Shown: one piece after another, positions 1 through 7,648 of the stretch | Numbering within the stretch: the first letter of the stretch is position 1 | How the letters are laid out: each line of letters begins with the position of its first letter | Assembly (NCBI GenBank): GCA_021299695.1 | Contig: JAJTEK010000004.1 | Coordinates: 1-64,000 of the forward strand | From: Pirellula sp. | Lineage (GTDB): Bacteria; Planctomycetota; Planctomycetia; Pirellulales; Pirellulaceae | DNA length: 64,000 bases | Direction: 5' to 3' | Made by a program: the position numbers and the translations under genes | The notes under the pieces: model-generated | The model's input: only the letters and a program-made list of their open reading frames with translations | Told to the model about the DNA's origin: nothing | Database searches by the model: none

Positions 1-1
1 C

Positions 2-352
2 GAAAAGCCTGGACCGAATTCCCAAGCCGCCCGCCTGGTGAAGATAACCTCTTGTTCCCAAATCAAAACACTGAGGCCTGCCCTTGTGGCTCTGATCTCC
101 CAAGCCATCGAACTCCAAGGCACTGGATTCCAATCGCCTAAGCAAACTTCCGATACGATGGAGCGGCCCAAGGAATTGCTCGACGCGTTCTCCAAAGAAC
201 CCGACTTCCAACGCGCCTTCGAAGCCCTCACGCCTGGTCGACAACGGGGTTATCTGCTGCACTTCTCCGGAGCAAAACAGGCCAAAACGCGGTCCGATCG
301 GATCGAAAAGCATCGATCTCGCATCTTGAACGGCCAGGGCTTGCAGGACTAA
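2..352 (+). CDS. YdeI/OmpD-associated family protein, C-terminal part (partial at window edge)
   Basis: The frame is open to the left edge, so the true start lies outside the window; the GTG at 38 is probably an internal valine. The visible 116 residues match the C-terminal half of the YdeI/OmpD-associated (bacteriocin-protection type) family. They contain an AI-x-L helix followed by the family signature FEALTPGRQRGYLLHFSGAK and a TRSDRIEKH tail that contacts the end of the domain. The family is cytoplasmic and its biochemical role is poorly defined. The stop at 350-352 is followed by about 200 bases without a gene. Family assignment rests on recognising the signature; I am fairly sure of the family and unsure of any role. 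Confidence 0.75.
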   Translation, partial: EKPGPNSQAARLVKITSCSQIKTLRPALVALISQAIELQGTGFQSPKQTSDTMERPKELLDAFSKEPDFQRAFEALTPGRQRGYLLHFSGAKQAKTRSDRIEKHRSRILNGQGLQD

Positions 353-440
353 TCCTTTTCTTCTTGTGTCGGCAATTCGCGTTGCATCGACCCTTTTTTG
401 CGAACGGGCTTGATCCCAGTTTGGCCGACATCGACAGAAA

Positions 441-469
441 GCTTACTGGGTGCTTACTGGGTGCTTACT
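441..469. repeat. Short 11-bp tandem repeat upstream of the exported NPCBM-like gene
   Basis: The unit GCTTACTGGGT occurs twice in direct tandem (441-451 and 452-462), followed by a partial third copy GCTTACT. It lies in the 200-bp spacer between the YdeI-like gene and the next gene. No protein frame or hairpin is associated with it. It may be simple slippage. Confidence 0.6.
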
Positions 470-554
470 CCGTAGGCACGATTCCCTGGAACGTGTAGGA
501 TAAACCGACCTAAGGTTTGGCTACCGACTTGTTATGAAGGCTACGTAACGAATC

Positions 555-1826
555 ATGCATTTTTCCACCCCCAAGTTCTCGATCCATACGATTCGCCCAT
601 GGCTAGTGCGCGTCGCTATCCTCGGCTCATCCATGGTCTTTTCGGCAAGTGCGATCGCTCAGACTTCGACTGCCTTGCGAATGACCGATATCCACGGCCA
701 GTCTTGGAACGGAACTCTCGAGTCGATCGATCAAGACCAATTGGTCTATCTTCCATCGCCGACCGCTTCAGCCGAGCCGAATTCTCTGAAGACCTCTGAA
801 TTGATGCGGATCGAACGCTCGGGCAAGAGTCCTTCGAGCCTTGCCGATGCGGTATCGGCGAATTGGAAGGTCCGGCTGAGCGATGGCACTGTTTTATCCT
901 TACAGCAGATTGAAGGCAAAGAGAAAGGCTGGATGATTCGCTTGGCCGACGGAGTGGTCCGCTCGGGGTTCGACGGTGAGCTCAAGTCGCTGAAGTTCAA
1001 GAAGCTCGACCCCAAAGCCCAGGAGGCCTGGGAAGCCTTCGAGCGTGAGGAACTCAAATCCGATGCCTTGATCGTCGTACGGCCGGGGGGAGCCCTCGAC
1101 CGCGTCGATGGTCTGGTCAAAGAGATCAAAGATGGCAAAATCCAATTCGATGTCGATGGACAAATCGTCGACGCATCGATCGACCGACTCGCTGGCGTTC
1201 TTTGGTATCGAAAACCTCAAGAGCCCAAAGGGCAGGGGGCCAGCACCGCCGGCTTTGTGGTCCAACTGCTCGAGGGCAGTTCGATCCTTGCGGATCGGGC
1301 AAAGGTCATCGGGACGGAACTGGAACTCGGAGGCAAATGGACCAACGCGTTGCGAGTTCCGTTGGATTGGCTTGAATCGATCGATTGCGGCTTGGACAAA
1401 ATCGCTTGGCTTTCGAGTCTGACCGGCCTCGATGCTCGTCCTACGAGTCGAGGTGGCTTTGGAGGATTCGACGCGATCTTAGCCAAGACCACCAAGCCCA
1501 GATGGATTCGAAGCGAGTTTGGAACCAACCAGGACCTTCTGTTCCCTGGACCAGGCGAATACCTGTTCCGAGCACCAGCAGGGATGACCAAACTGCAAGC
1601 TCGTATTGAACGATCCGAGGAGTCTGAATTGCGTTCAGCGATCCAGGTCGAGGTATGGGTAGACGATCAAGTTGCCTTGAGGAAAGAGATCGGAGCCGAT
1701 GAGCAAGGGCTCGATTTGGAGGTTGGGATCGCCCAAGAGAAGAAGATCAAATTGGTGATAAGCAGCAAAAGTCCACTGCATCTCGGGACCCGCGCACTGG
1801 TAAAGCAAGCGAAGCTTTTGAAGTGA
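555..1826 (+). CDS. Exported protein with NPCBM-like C-terminal domain, function unknown
   Basis: 423 residues. The N-terminus has a hydrophobic segment ending in a plausible signal peptidase site (SASAIAQ, about residues 30-36), so export is likely. The middle (about 40-240) looks like repeated small beta-rich modules (for example DIHGQSWNGTLESIDQDQLV and DGTVLSLQQIEGKEKGW), each a strand-turn pattern around a G-W core. The last 110 residues resemble the NPCBM-type galactose-binding fold (RSEFGTNQDLLFPGPGEYLF, then VEVWVDDQVALRKEI). NPCBM domains are carbohydrate-binding modules found at sugar-active proteins. No catalytic residues are evident, so a binding or scaffolding role is an inference. 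It stands alone, with no operon partner close by. Confidence 0.7.
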   Translation: MHFSTPKFSIHTIRPWLVRVAILGSSMVFSASAIAQTSTALRMTDIHGQSWNGTLESIDQDQLVYLPSPTASAEPNSLKTSELMRIERSGKSPSSLADAVSANWKVRLSDGTVLSLQQIEGKEKGWMIRLADGVVRSGFDGELKSLKFKKLDPKAQEAWEAFEREELKSDALIVVRPGGALDRVDGLVKEIKDGKIQFDVDGQIVDASIDRLAGVLWYRKPQEPKGQGASTAGFVVQLLEGSSILADRAKVIGTELELGGKWTNALRVPLDWLESIDCGLDKIAWLSSLTGLDARPTSRGGFGGFDAILAKTTKPRWIRSEFGTNQDLLFPGPGEYLFRAPAGMTKLQARIERSEESELRSAIQVEVWVDDQVALRKEIGADEQGLDLEVGIAQEKKIKLVISSKSPLHLGTRALVKQAKLLK

Positions 1827-2049
1827 TTCGAGTGGCTTGAGCCAATCCAAAAGGATATGGTTTGAAAGTTTCATAAAGGCTCGCATCCTTCCATCTGGAT
1901 CGCTTAGTTCAAGCATGCAAAGCTTGCCGACAGGATAAAGAAAACAGCCCTGTGGAAATGTGCGTTCTGGCTAAATTTTTGACGCTGGAAGCCGATAGTA
2001 AGGCTTGCCTAATCAGGCGCGTCAACTCACAGCAGCAAGGGATGAGAAA

Positions 2050-2313
2050 TTGCCAAATTTGAGCAGTGTTCGAGATCTGGTTCTGGAGGAGCTCTGCCGG
2101 ATGCATCAATTGCTTCCGAACGCCTTTCCCATGACCGAGGAGTGTTTGGTGAGGCAAGGAAGTCCGTGTGGTGTTTTTTATTGTCTGCATGGTCCACGGA
2201 GCGTGCGACTGACGGCGGTCCTCGATTTCGCTTCGGCACGTGTTTTGTTCTATGACTCGACTGGGCAGCGCTCAGGGATGCGATGTGTCAAGGACATGAT
2301 TCCGGTAGCCTAG
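2050..2313 (+). CDS. Small conserved planctomycete-type protein upstream of csrA
   Basis: About 87 residues. I chose the TTG at 2050 because AAGG at 2037-2040 is well placed as a ribosome site; an in-frame TTG at 2005 would lengthen the protein by 15 residues. The core LVLEELCRMHQLLPNAFPMT and the motif FYCLHGPRSVRLTAV are a pattern I associate with small hypothetical proteins next to csrA in planctomycetes (recollection, not a search). No membrane segment or signal peptide. It ends 63 bases before csrA in the same orientation, so cotranscription is likely. Function unknown; it could be a small regulatory partner. Confidence 0.6.
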   Translation: MPNLSSVRDLVLEELCRMHQLLPNAFPMTEECLVRQGSPCGVFYCLHGPRSVRLTAVLDFASARVLFYDSTGQRSGMRCVKDMIPVA

Positions 2314-2376
2314 CGAAGGATCAGGGACTCGCGATGCGACAAGCAATGTACGGAAACAAAAGGAATCATTGAGATC
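2314..2376 (+). promoter_or_regulatory. csrA leader with four GGA motifs, candidate CsrA autoregulation site
   Basis: The 63-base spacer between the small ORF and csrA holds four GGA triplets, at 2318, 2325, 2352 and 2362. The last one is part of the AAAGGA ribosome site of csrA. CsrA proteins bind GGA in loops near ribosome sites and often repress their own mRNA. That this leader is a CsrA target is inference from the motif count and position. Confidence 0.35.
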
Positions 2377-2685
2377 ATGTTGATTTTGACAAGAAAAGAA
2401 TCCGAAAGAATTTACCTAGGAGACGATATCGTCCTGACCGTCGTTCGCATCGGCGGTGACAAGGTCCGGATCGGGGTCGAAGCGCCCTCGGATGTAAGGG
2501 TTTTGCGATTGGAGTTGAGCGAACCGGACTCCCAAGGTCGCGTCGATGGTCAACTCGATCGCAAACGGCCGTCGCAGGCACGCACCACCGACGGGCGGCA
2601 CTCCCAGCCCCGAAAAGAACTCGGAAGACAAGAACCCGGAAGACAAGAGCCTGGCAGGCAAGGACCCACGCGACGGGCTGCTTAG
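2377..2685 (+). CDS. csrA: Carbon storage regulator CsrA with extended basic tail
   Basis: 102 residues. The first 50 residues are a canonical CsrA: MLILTRKESERIYLGDDIVL, then VVRIGGDKVRIGVEAPSDV with the conserved R-x-G-I/V-EAP and VLRLEL segment that forms the RNA-binding edge. CsrA is an RNA-binding post-transcriptional regulator acting on mRNA leaders. Usual length is about 60-75, so this one carries an additional basic tail of about 45 residues ending in three 15-bp repeats encoding GRQEP, GRQEP, GRQGP (2623-2667). The tail is likely disordered. An AAAGGA ribosome site precedes the ATG. In many bacteria csrA is beside flagellar genes; here it is not. Confidence 0.92.
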   Translation: MLILTRKESERIYLGDDIVLTVVRIGGDKVRIGVEAPSDVRVLRLELSEPDSQGRVDGQLDRKRPSQARTTDGRHSQPRKELGRQEPGRQEPGRQGPTRRAA

Positions 2686-2743
2686 CTCGTTTGTCTAAGG
2701 AACAATCAAGGCTTGATAGCGAGCCGACTGAAACCATGACGGG

Positions 2744-2779
2744 CGCCGATTCGATGCACCAACAAACATCGAGTCGGCG
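2744..2779 (+). terminator. Stem-loop between convergent csrA and DUF1501 gene
   Basis: A 13-bp stem, CGCCGATTCGATG paired with CATCGAGTCGGCG (one G-U pair), encloses a 10-base loop CACCAACAAA. On the plus strand it is followed by a moderately T-rich run (TCTTGTCGTTTCG). It lies between the csrA stop and the stop of the convergent DUF1501 gene, so it probably ends the csrA transcript. Confidence 0.55.
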
Positions 2780-2837
2780 TCTTGTCGTTTCGTGCTCCAA
2801 CACTGTTGGCTGGCAGCATTGATTTACCTGCCGGCAT

Positions 2838-4289
2838 TTAGCCTTGCAGGACCCCTTGGACCACCCTGCCGTGGACATCGGTAAGTCGATAATCGCGGCC
2901 GCTGTGTCGGAATGCCAATCGTTCGTGATCCCAGCCCATCAGATGCAGGATCGTCGCATGGAAGTCATGCACATCGACCCCGTCTTGGTCGACCCGAAGC
3001 CCGTGCTCGTCGGTCGAACCGTAGACGATCCCAGGCTTGACGCCTGCTCCGGCGAGCCAGGAGCTAAAGGCCCAGGGGTGATGCTCTCGACCTTTCGCGT
3101 CGGCGGTGTTGTTGAATGGAGTTCGTCCAAATTCGGTGGTCCAGACGACCAAGGTGTCCTCGAGCAAGCCGCGTTGTTTGAGATCCTTAAGCAGTGCGGC
3201 GATCGGTTGATCGACGTTCTTGGCCAAGGGCTCATGGGTCATCATATCTCCATGCGCATCCCAGTTCCCCGACGAGCCGGTGTCGATCAACTCGACGAAT
3301 CGGACCCCCTTTTCGATCAGCCTTCGGGCGGCCAAGCATTGCCAAGCAAATCCGGTGGTCTGACCTGGCTTGAGTCCATAACTGGTTAGAGTCGCCTCGG
3401 ATTCTTGGCTCAAATCGAAGACTTCGGGGACGGCCATCTGCATCCCAAATGCGGTTTCAAACGTTTGAAGACGAGTCTTGAGGTTCTCATCGGCGCTTCT
3501 GGAGGCCAAGTGATCCGCATTGAGTTTGGCCAAAAATTGCAGTTCGAGCCGTTGTTTGTCTTGGGGTACTCTCGGAGCGATGTTGCTGATCGGCTCGACC
3601 CCTGGAACGACGAGGGTTCCTTGATTTGCACCTGGCAAAAAATCGCTGGCATAGACCTGCGTACCGGCGTAGGTCTGTTTCGGCGCGATCACCACGAATC
3701 CAGGTAAGTTCCTATTTTCCGAACCGAGCCCGTAGGTTACCCAGGAACCAAGACTCGGTCTGGATTGCGTGAAGGAACCGGTATGCATTCCGAGCGTTGC
3801 GTTGTAGTGGTTCGAGTGCCCCGTGTGCATCGAGCGTATCAGCGCGATGTCGTCGACGCAGGTGGCTACGTGGGGAAAGAGCGTACTGACCTCGGTGCCG
3901 CACTGACCATGCTTGGAAAAATCCCACTGCGGACGCTTGAGAAAAATCTTCTCGTACCCCGGCCGATCCTTGATCTCCGGATGGTCTGCCTGGATCTCTT
4001 TTCCATGATCGCGCGTCAAGGCCGGTTTTGGGTCGAAGGTATCGACATGGGAGACTCCTCCGGTCATAAACAGGAAGATCACCCGCTTTGCCTTTCCCGG
4101 AAAATGGGGCGTTTTGATTGGGGAGTCGGGCCCGAGTTTTGAACCTTCGTCGGCCATGAGTTGCCCGAGGATCCCGGAAAGGAGCATCGAGGAACCGACG
4201 GCCGAGCGTACGAACTGCCTACGATCCTTGGGGGACTTCCATAACGCGTTCATCTGCAACGAGTTCATCTGCGGGTTTCTCGGGGACAT
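2838..4289 (-). CDS. DUF1501 family exported protein (pair A)
   Basis: 483 residues. DUF1501 proteins have an alkaline phosphatase/sulfatase-like fold; a role for them is not established. An N-terminal KDRRQFVRS followed by a hydrophobic stretch suggests a Tat-type signal. Family motifs seen: FMTGGVSHVDTFDPKP, EFGRTPFNN, GREHHPWAFS and the C-terminal SGRDYRLTDVHG. It is encoded 36 bases downstream of the PSCyt/PSD1 gene on the same strand, as in pairs B and C, so the two are probably one transcript and act together outside the cytoplasm. The start region is odd: the ATG at 4289 lies in the last of three 14-bp tandem copies, and residues 7-15 (MNSLQMNAL) show a second small duplication. ATG at 4268 would be an alternative start. 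Confidence 0.85.
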   Translation of the reverse strand: MSPRNPQMNSLQMNALWKSPKDRRQFVRSAVGSSMLLSGILGQLMADEGSKLGPDSPIKTPHFPGKAKRVIFLFMTGGVSHVDTFDPKPALTRDHGKEIQADHPEIKDRPGYEKIFLKRPQWDFSKHGQCGTEVSTLFPHVATCVDDIALIRSMHTGHSNHYNATLGMHTGSFTQSRPSLGSWVTYGLGSENRNLPGFVVIAPKQTYAGTQVYASDFLPGANQGTLVVPGVEPISNIAPRVPQDKQRLELQFLAKLNADHLASRSADENLKTRLQTFETAFGMQMAVPEVFDLSQESEATLTSYGLKPGQTTGFAWQCLAARRLIEKGVRFVELIDTGSSGNWDAHGDMMTHEPLAKNVDQPIAALLKDLKQRGLLEDTLVVWTTEFGRTPFNNTADAKGREHHPWAFSSWLAGAGVKPGIVYGSTDEHGLRVDQDGVDVHDFHATILHLMGWDHERLAFRHSGRDYRLTDVHGRVVQGVLQG

Positions 4290-4317
4290 TTTCTCGGGGA
4301 CATTTTCTCGGGGACAT
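4276..4317 (-). repeat. 14-bp repeat, three copies, carrying ATG codons at the start of a DUF1501 gene
   Basis: On the minus strand the unit ATGTCCCCGAGAAA occurs three times in tandem, each beginning with an ATG (at 4317, 4303 and 4289). Because 14 is not a multiple of three, the three ATGs are in three different frames. I translated each by eye: the 4303 ATG runs to a stop after 12 codons, the 4317 ATG to a stop about 36 codons on, and only 4289 enters the DUF1501 frame. Confidence 0.8.
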
Positions 4318-4325
4318 CGAGGTGT

Positions 4326-7300
4326 TTAATCGATGAAGTGGAACTCATTGCTAGCCATCAGCATACGAATGGCTGCTGCCCAAGCGTCGATCGGCGGGCC
4401 TTCATAGCCTTCGACCAGGGCGAGCAAGGCTTGGGTTTGCGTATCGGTGGCGGGACGTTGAAGGATCCGCTGATAGATCGACTGAACATTGGCCGACGCT
4501 GGTTTGCTGGTATCGAGCATTTTGGCGATCGCAGCGGCCTGTTCGTGAAAGAAAGGATCGTTCAGGTAATAGAGGGCTTGAGTCGGCACCGAGCTTGTCT
4601 GCCGGACAGGGGTGCTGGCATTCGGGTCGGCACCGTCGAAGAGAGCAAGGAACGGATGCCTGCGTTGACGTTGAACCATCATCATGGCGCTTCGACGATT
4701 TGTCGCATAGACGGCGTTGAACGGATCGTGTTGAGAGAACGTCCAGGTCGCAGGGGCTGGGAAAGGATGCTCTTGGCCATAGGAACGATCAAGATTCCCG
4801 CTGCAGGCCAAGATGCTATCGCGGATTTCCTCAGCCGTCAGCCTTCGACGCGGGTAGTGGGACAAAAGTCGGTTCTCTGGATCGGCTAGCATCTGCTCGG
4901 CAGTGGCGCTCGAGGAGCGCCGATAGGCGTTGGTGTTCATAATCCATCGATGCAACTGCTTGATGCTGTATCCGCTTTTGACGAACTGGGCTGCGAGCTG
5001 GTCGAGCAATTCCGGATGGCTGGGCTGATCCCCCCTGGATCCGAAGTCGTTAGGGGTTCTCACAAGCCCTTGACCAAAATGCCACTGCCATACTCGGTTG
5101 ACTATGACACGAGCCATCAGAGGGTGGCTTGCGATCCAATCGGCCAATTCGATGCGGCCACTGGCTTTGGGATCCTTCAACGGATCGCCTCCGAGGATTT
5201 CAATCCAGCGTCGCGGGACGATGTCCCCGGGTTTTTCCGGGTCGCCTCGCAGGTGAACCCGAGCATCGGCAATGGTTCCTTCGACGGTTGCGTAAGCTTC
5301 AGGAATGACCGGCGAAGGTCCAGGATCGAGGATGGGTGTTTGCAGGATCGCAGCCATCTGCTCGAAGACTTCTCCTGCCTTAGGGGCTTTCCAATGCTCG
5401 ACGGAAAAGGACACCCCATCGAGCGCAGCAGGGTGGACGTCTTGTACGAACCCATGGACTCGAACTTGACCCTCGATCGGGCTGACCCAAACCAAACTTA
5501 CGGGTCGCTCAGGACCCGGATGCACAAAAAGAGATTTTGCAGCAAGCGAAGTCCAAACGTTCGCGGGTGAATCCGAGACGTTGGCAAACACCGAGGGGAG
5601 CTCGCCAACACTCCATGAGCGAATATTCGCATTGCCGCCGTTGCTGGTCCGCAGTTCGACGAGCAGCTCCGGGGATTTGGTCGATTCTGCGTAGTACCAA
5701 CTCGCTCGGAGATCCTGGCCCTTTTTATCAACGCCCTTCGATTCGGCTTGTGTTCTGGGACTTAGTTTCTGGAAACTCGTGGCCGAAAAATTGTCGACCA
5801 GCGCGTCGGAGGACCAGACACGGGTGTTGTCATCAACGCTGTTGTCGGCGTTTGGGTCGCTACCGATCGCTTGGATGATTAGTTGCACCATGGTCGAATC
5901 GGCACCGTGGTTTCCTTTGGGCGAGACGGTCAACTGAATCCACTCGCCGGGTTGAACATCGATGGTTTTGGACCCCCCTTGGCTATCGAAGGGGACCTTG
6001 GCTCCCTCCGAGACGTCGGCTTGGAGAATCGCAATGCGGTCGGTCGGGTCGAGTTCGCTTAAGTACTTTCTGGCTTGTCCGAGCGAGGCTTGCTGGCTCT
6101 CCTTGGCTTGCTTGGCTAGATCGGCTTTTTCCTGCCAAGGCTTCCTCAGCGTTTCGATTTGGGATGGGCTTAACAGAGGGACCATGTCCTTGGGCTGACC
6201 CTTGGGCTCACATCCGGGGAAGGAGTATTTGGAACTTGCCAAAATACCGTACAGGGCGTAGTAGTCTTTGGCCGAGATCGGATCGTATTTGTGATCGTGG
6301 CAACGGGCACAACCGATGCTAAGGCCAAGGAAAGATTTGCCGAGATTATCGATCATCTCCTCGTAGGTCAGATACATATCTTTGTCGATATCGTGACCAA
6401 ATCGCCTTGCAATCGCCAGATAGCCCGTGGCGATGATTCCCTCTGAGGTGTTTTGGTCCCCGGCGATCTGATGTCGAACCATCGCGTCAAATGGCATATC
6501 GCGATTCATCGCGTCGAAGACCCAATTGCGATACCTCCAAGCGTTGACAACTGGTCGATCGGTGTTTTCCCCCGCGGTGTCGGCATAGCGGACCACATCG
6601 AGCCAATGCCGTCCCCATTGGACCCCATAGTCGCTCGAGGCGAGCATCGAATCGATCTGCTGGCCGAATCGATCCTCGGCGATCGAAACCGGTGCAGTTC
6701 CGAGGAACTCTTGAAGCGTTTCGGGCGAAGGTGGCAAGCCCGTCAGATCGTAGCTCATGCGGCGGGCTAGAGTCCGCGCGTCTGCTGTTGGGCAAGGAAC
6801 GATGCCCAAGGCCAAAAGCTTTGCGTCGATCTGCTGATCGATCCATTCGGAGCCGAAGGTGTCGATGGGATCTGGGAGAGGTTGGAAGGACCACCAATTC
6901 CGAGCCGTTTGCGCATCCATCCCGCCGACGAGGATTGGAGCTTCTCTGGGGTCTGGGGCTCCTTTTTGGACCCACTCGATCAAGGTGTCGATTTGGAGAT
7001 CGGTCAGCTTGCCTTTCGGAGGCATTTGATGCGTCTGGTACTCAACGGCTTGAATCAACAGGCTCTGGTCCGGGTCGCCTGGCAGGATCGCAGGACCGGA
7101 CTGACCACCTTGGCTCCATCCCAGTTTGGAGTCCAGCAAGAGCCCCCCTTTGGATTTGGTCCCAGAGTGGCATTCGTAGCAGTGTTCGACCAAGATGGGG
7201 CGGACTTTGGATTCAAACCAGTCGTTGGTGTCTTGGGCCTGCACGACCCCGGGGCAGATCGAAGCGATCATGGCTCCCGAGAGCAGGACGGGTCCGCAGT

Positions 7301-7361
7301 GGGCAAGAACCAGCGCAAGAATCCGTCGATTTCGATTTCGAGAAGAGGATTCATGGATCAT
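4326..7361 (-). CDS. PSCyt1-PSCyt2-PSD1 protein, exported planctomycete cytochrome-like (pair A)
   Basis: 1011 residues. Signal peptide with a likely cleavage after VVQAQ (about 43). Domains: PSCyt1 with heme motif CYECH at 61-65 and a distal MPP at about 113-115; PSCyt2/DUF1549 at about 165-375 with a second heme motif CARCH at 351-355 followed by DHKYDP; an inserted beta-rich region at about 445-660; and PSD1/DUF1553 at about 718-1000 (RVIVNRVWQWHFG, NDFGSRGDQPSHPE, PRRRLTAEEIRDSIL, TPVRQTSSVPTQALYYLND). These are planctomycete-specific exported proteins presumed to bind c-type heme; function is not established, with links to polysaccharide degradation proposed. The DUF1501 gene follows after 36 bases. 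The insert differs from those of pairs B and C. Confidence 0.88.
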   Translation of the reverse strand: MIHESSSRNRNRRILALVLAHCGPVLLSGAMIASICPGVVQAQDTNDWFESKVRPILVEHCYECHSGTKSKGGLLLDSKLGWSQGGQSGPAILPGDPDQSLLIQAVEYQTHQMPPKGKLTDLQIDTLIEWVQKGAPDPREAPILVGGMDAQTARNWWSFQPLPDPIDTFGSEWIDQQIDAKLLALGIVPCPTADARTLARRMSYDLTGLPPSPETLQEFLGTAPVSIAEDRFGQQIDSMLASSDYGVQWGRHWLDVVRYADTAGENTDRPVVNAWRYRNWVFDAMNRDMPFDAMVRHQIAGDQNTSEGIIATGYLAIARRFGHDIDKDMYLTYEEMIDNLGKSFLGLSIGCARCHDHKYDPISAKDYYALYGILASSKYSFPGCEPKGQPKDMVPLLSPSQIETLRKPWQEKADLAKQAKESQQASLGQARKYLSELDPTDRIAILQADVSEGAKVPFDSQGGSKTIDVQPGEWIQLTVSPKGNHGADSTMVQLIIQAIGSDPNADNSVDDNTRVWSSDALVDNFSATSFQKLSPRTQAESKGVDKKGQDLRASWYYAESTKSPELLVELRTSNGGNANIRSWSVGELPSVFANVSDSPANVWTSLAAKSLFVHPGPERPVSLVWVSPIEGQVRVHGFVQDVHPAALDGVSFSVEHWKAPKAGEVFEQMAAILQTPILDPGPSPVIPEAYATVEGTIADARVHLRGDPEKPGDIVPRRWIEILGGDPLKDPKASGRIELADWIASHPLMARVIVNRVWQWHFGQGLVRTPNDFGSRGDQPSHPELLDQLAAQFVKSGYSIKQLHRWIMNTNAYRRSSSATAEQMLADPENRLLSHYPRRRLTAEEIRDSILACSGNLDRSYGQEHPFPAPATWTFSQHDPFNAVYATNRRSAMMMVQRQRRHPFLALFDGADPNASTPVRQTSSVPTQALYYLNDPFFHEQAAAIAKMLDTSKPASANVQSIYQRILQRPATDTQTQALLALVEGYEGPPIDAWAAAIRMLMASNEFHFID

Positions 7362-7648
7362 CGGGGATTCCGGGTGTTCGAGTGCATTGAGCTAGTCAAC
7401 GATCGGATATTGTAACCCTTAATAAGATCCTCTTTTCATCCCGGGTCTAGGAATTTTGCTGTAAAAAGAAGCTTCCTAGAAACTGCAAGCCGCGGGGGAA
7501 TTTGACAAAGTCATTTCGAATCGCAGCTTTGTTGATAAAATCGGAGGCGTGCGGGTCTTAGGGCCATGCACTTGCATTGCCAAAACGGAACAACACGGAT
7601 CAGATCATCAGATCATCAGATCATCAGATCAAACGGAACGAATCGAAC
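7362..7648. other. Divergent intergenic region with 8-bp tandem repeats
   Basis: This spacer separates two divergent exported-protein genes and should hold both promoters. A TTGACA at 7502-7507 is seen, but no TATAAT-like box at the right distance, so I do not call a promoter. At 7601-7632 the unit CAGATCAT is repeated about four times in tandem just before the DUF1501 ribosome site. No short gene is evident. Confidence 0.5.

Noticed and set aside
7502-7507. TTGACA as a promoter -35 box
   Set aside because: No TATAAT-like hexamer lies 16-18 bases downstream; the nearest AT-rich box is about 26 bases away.
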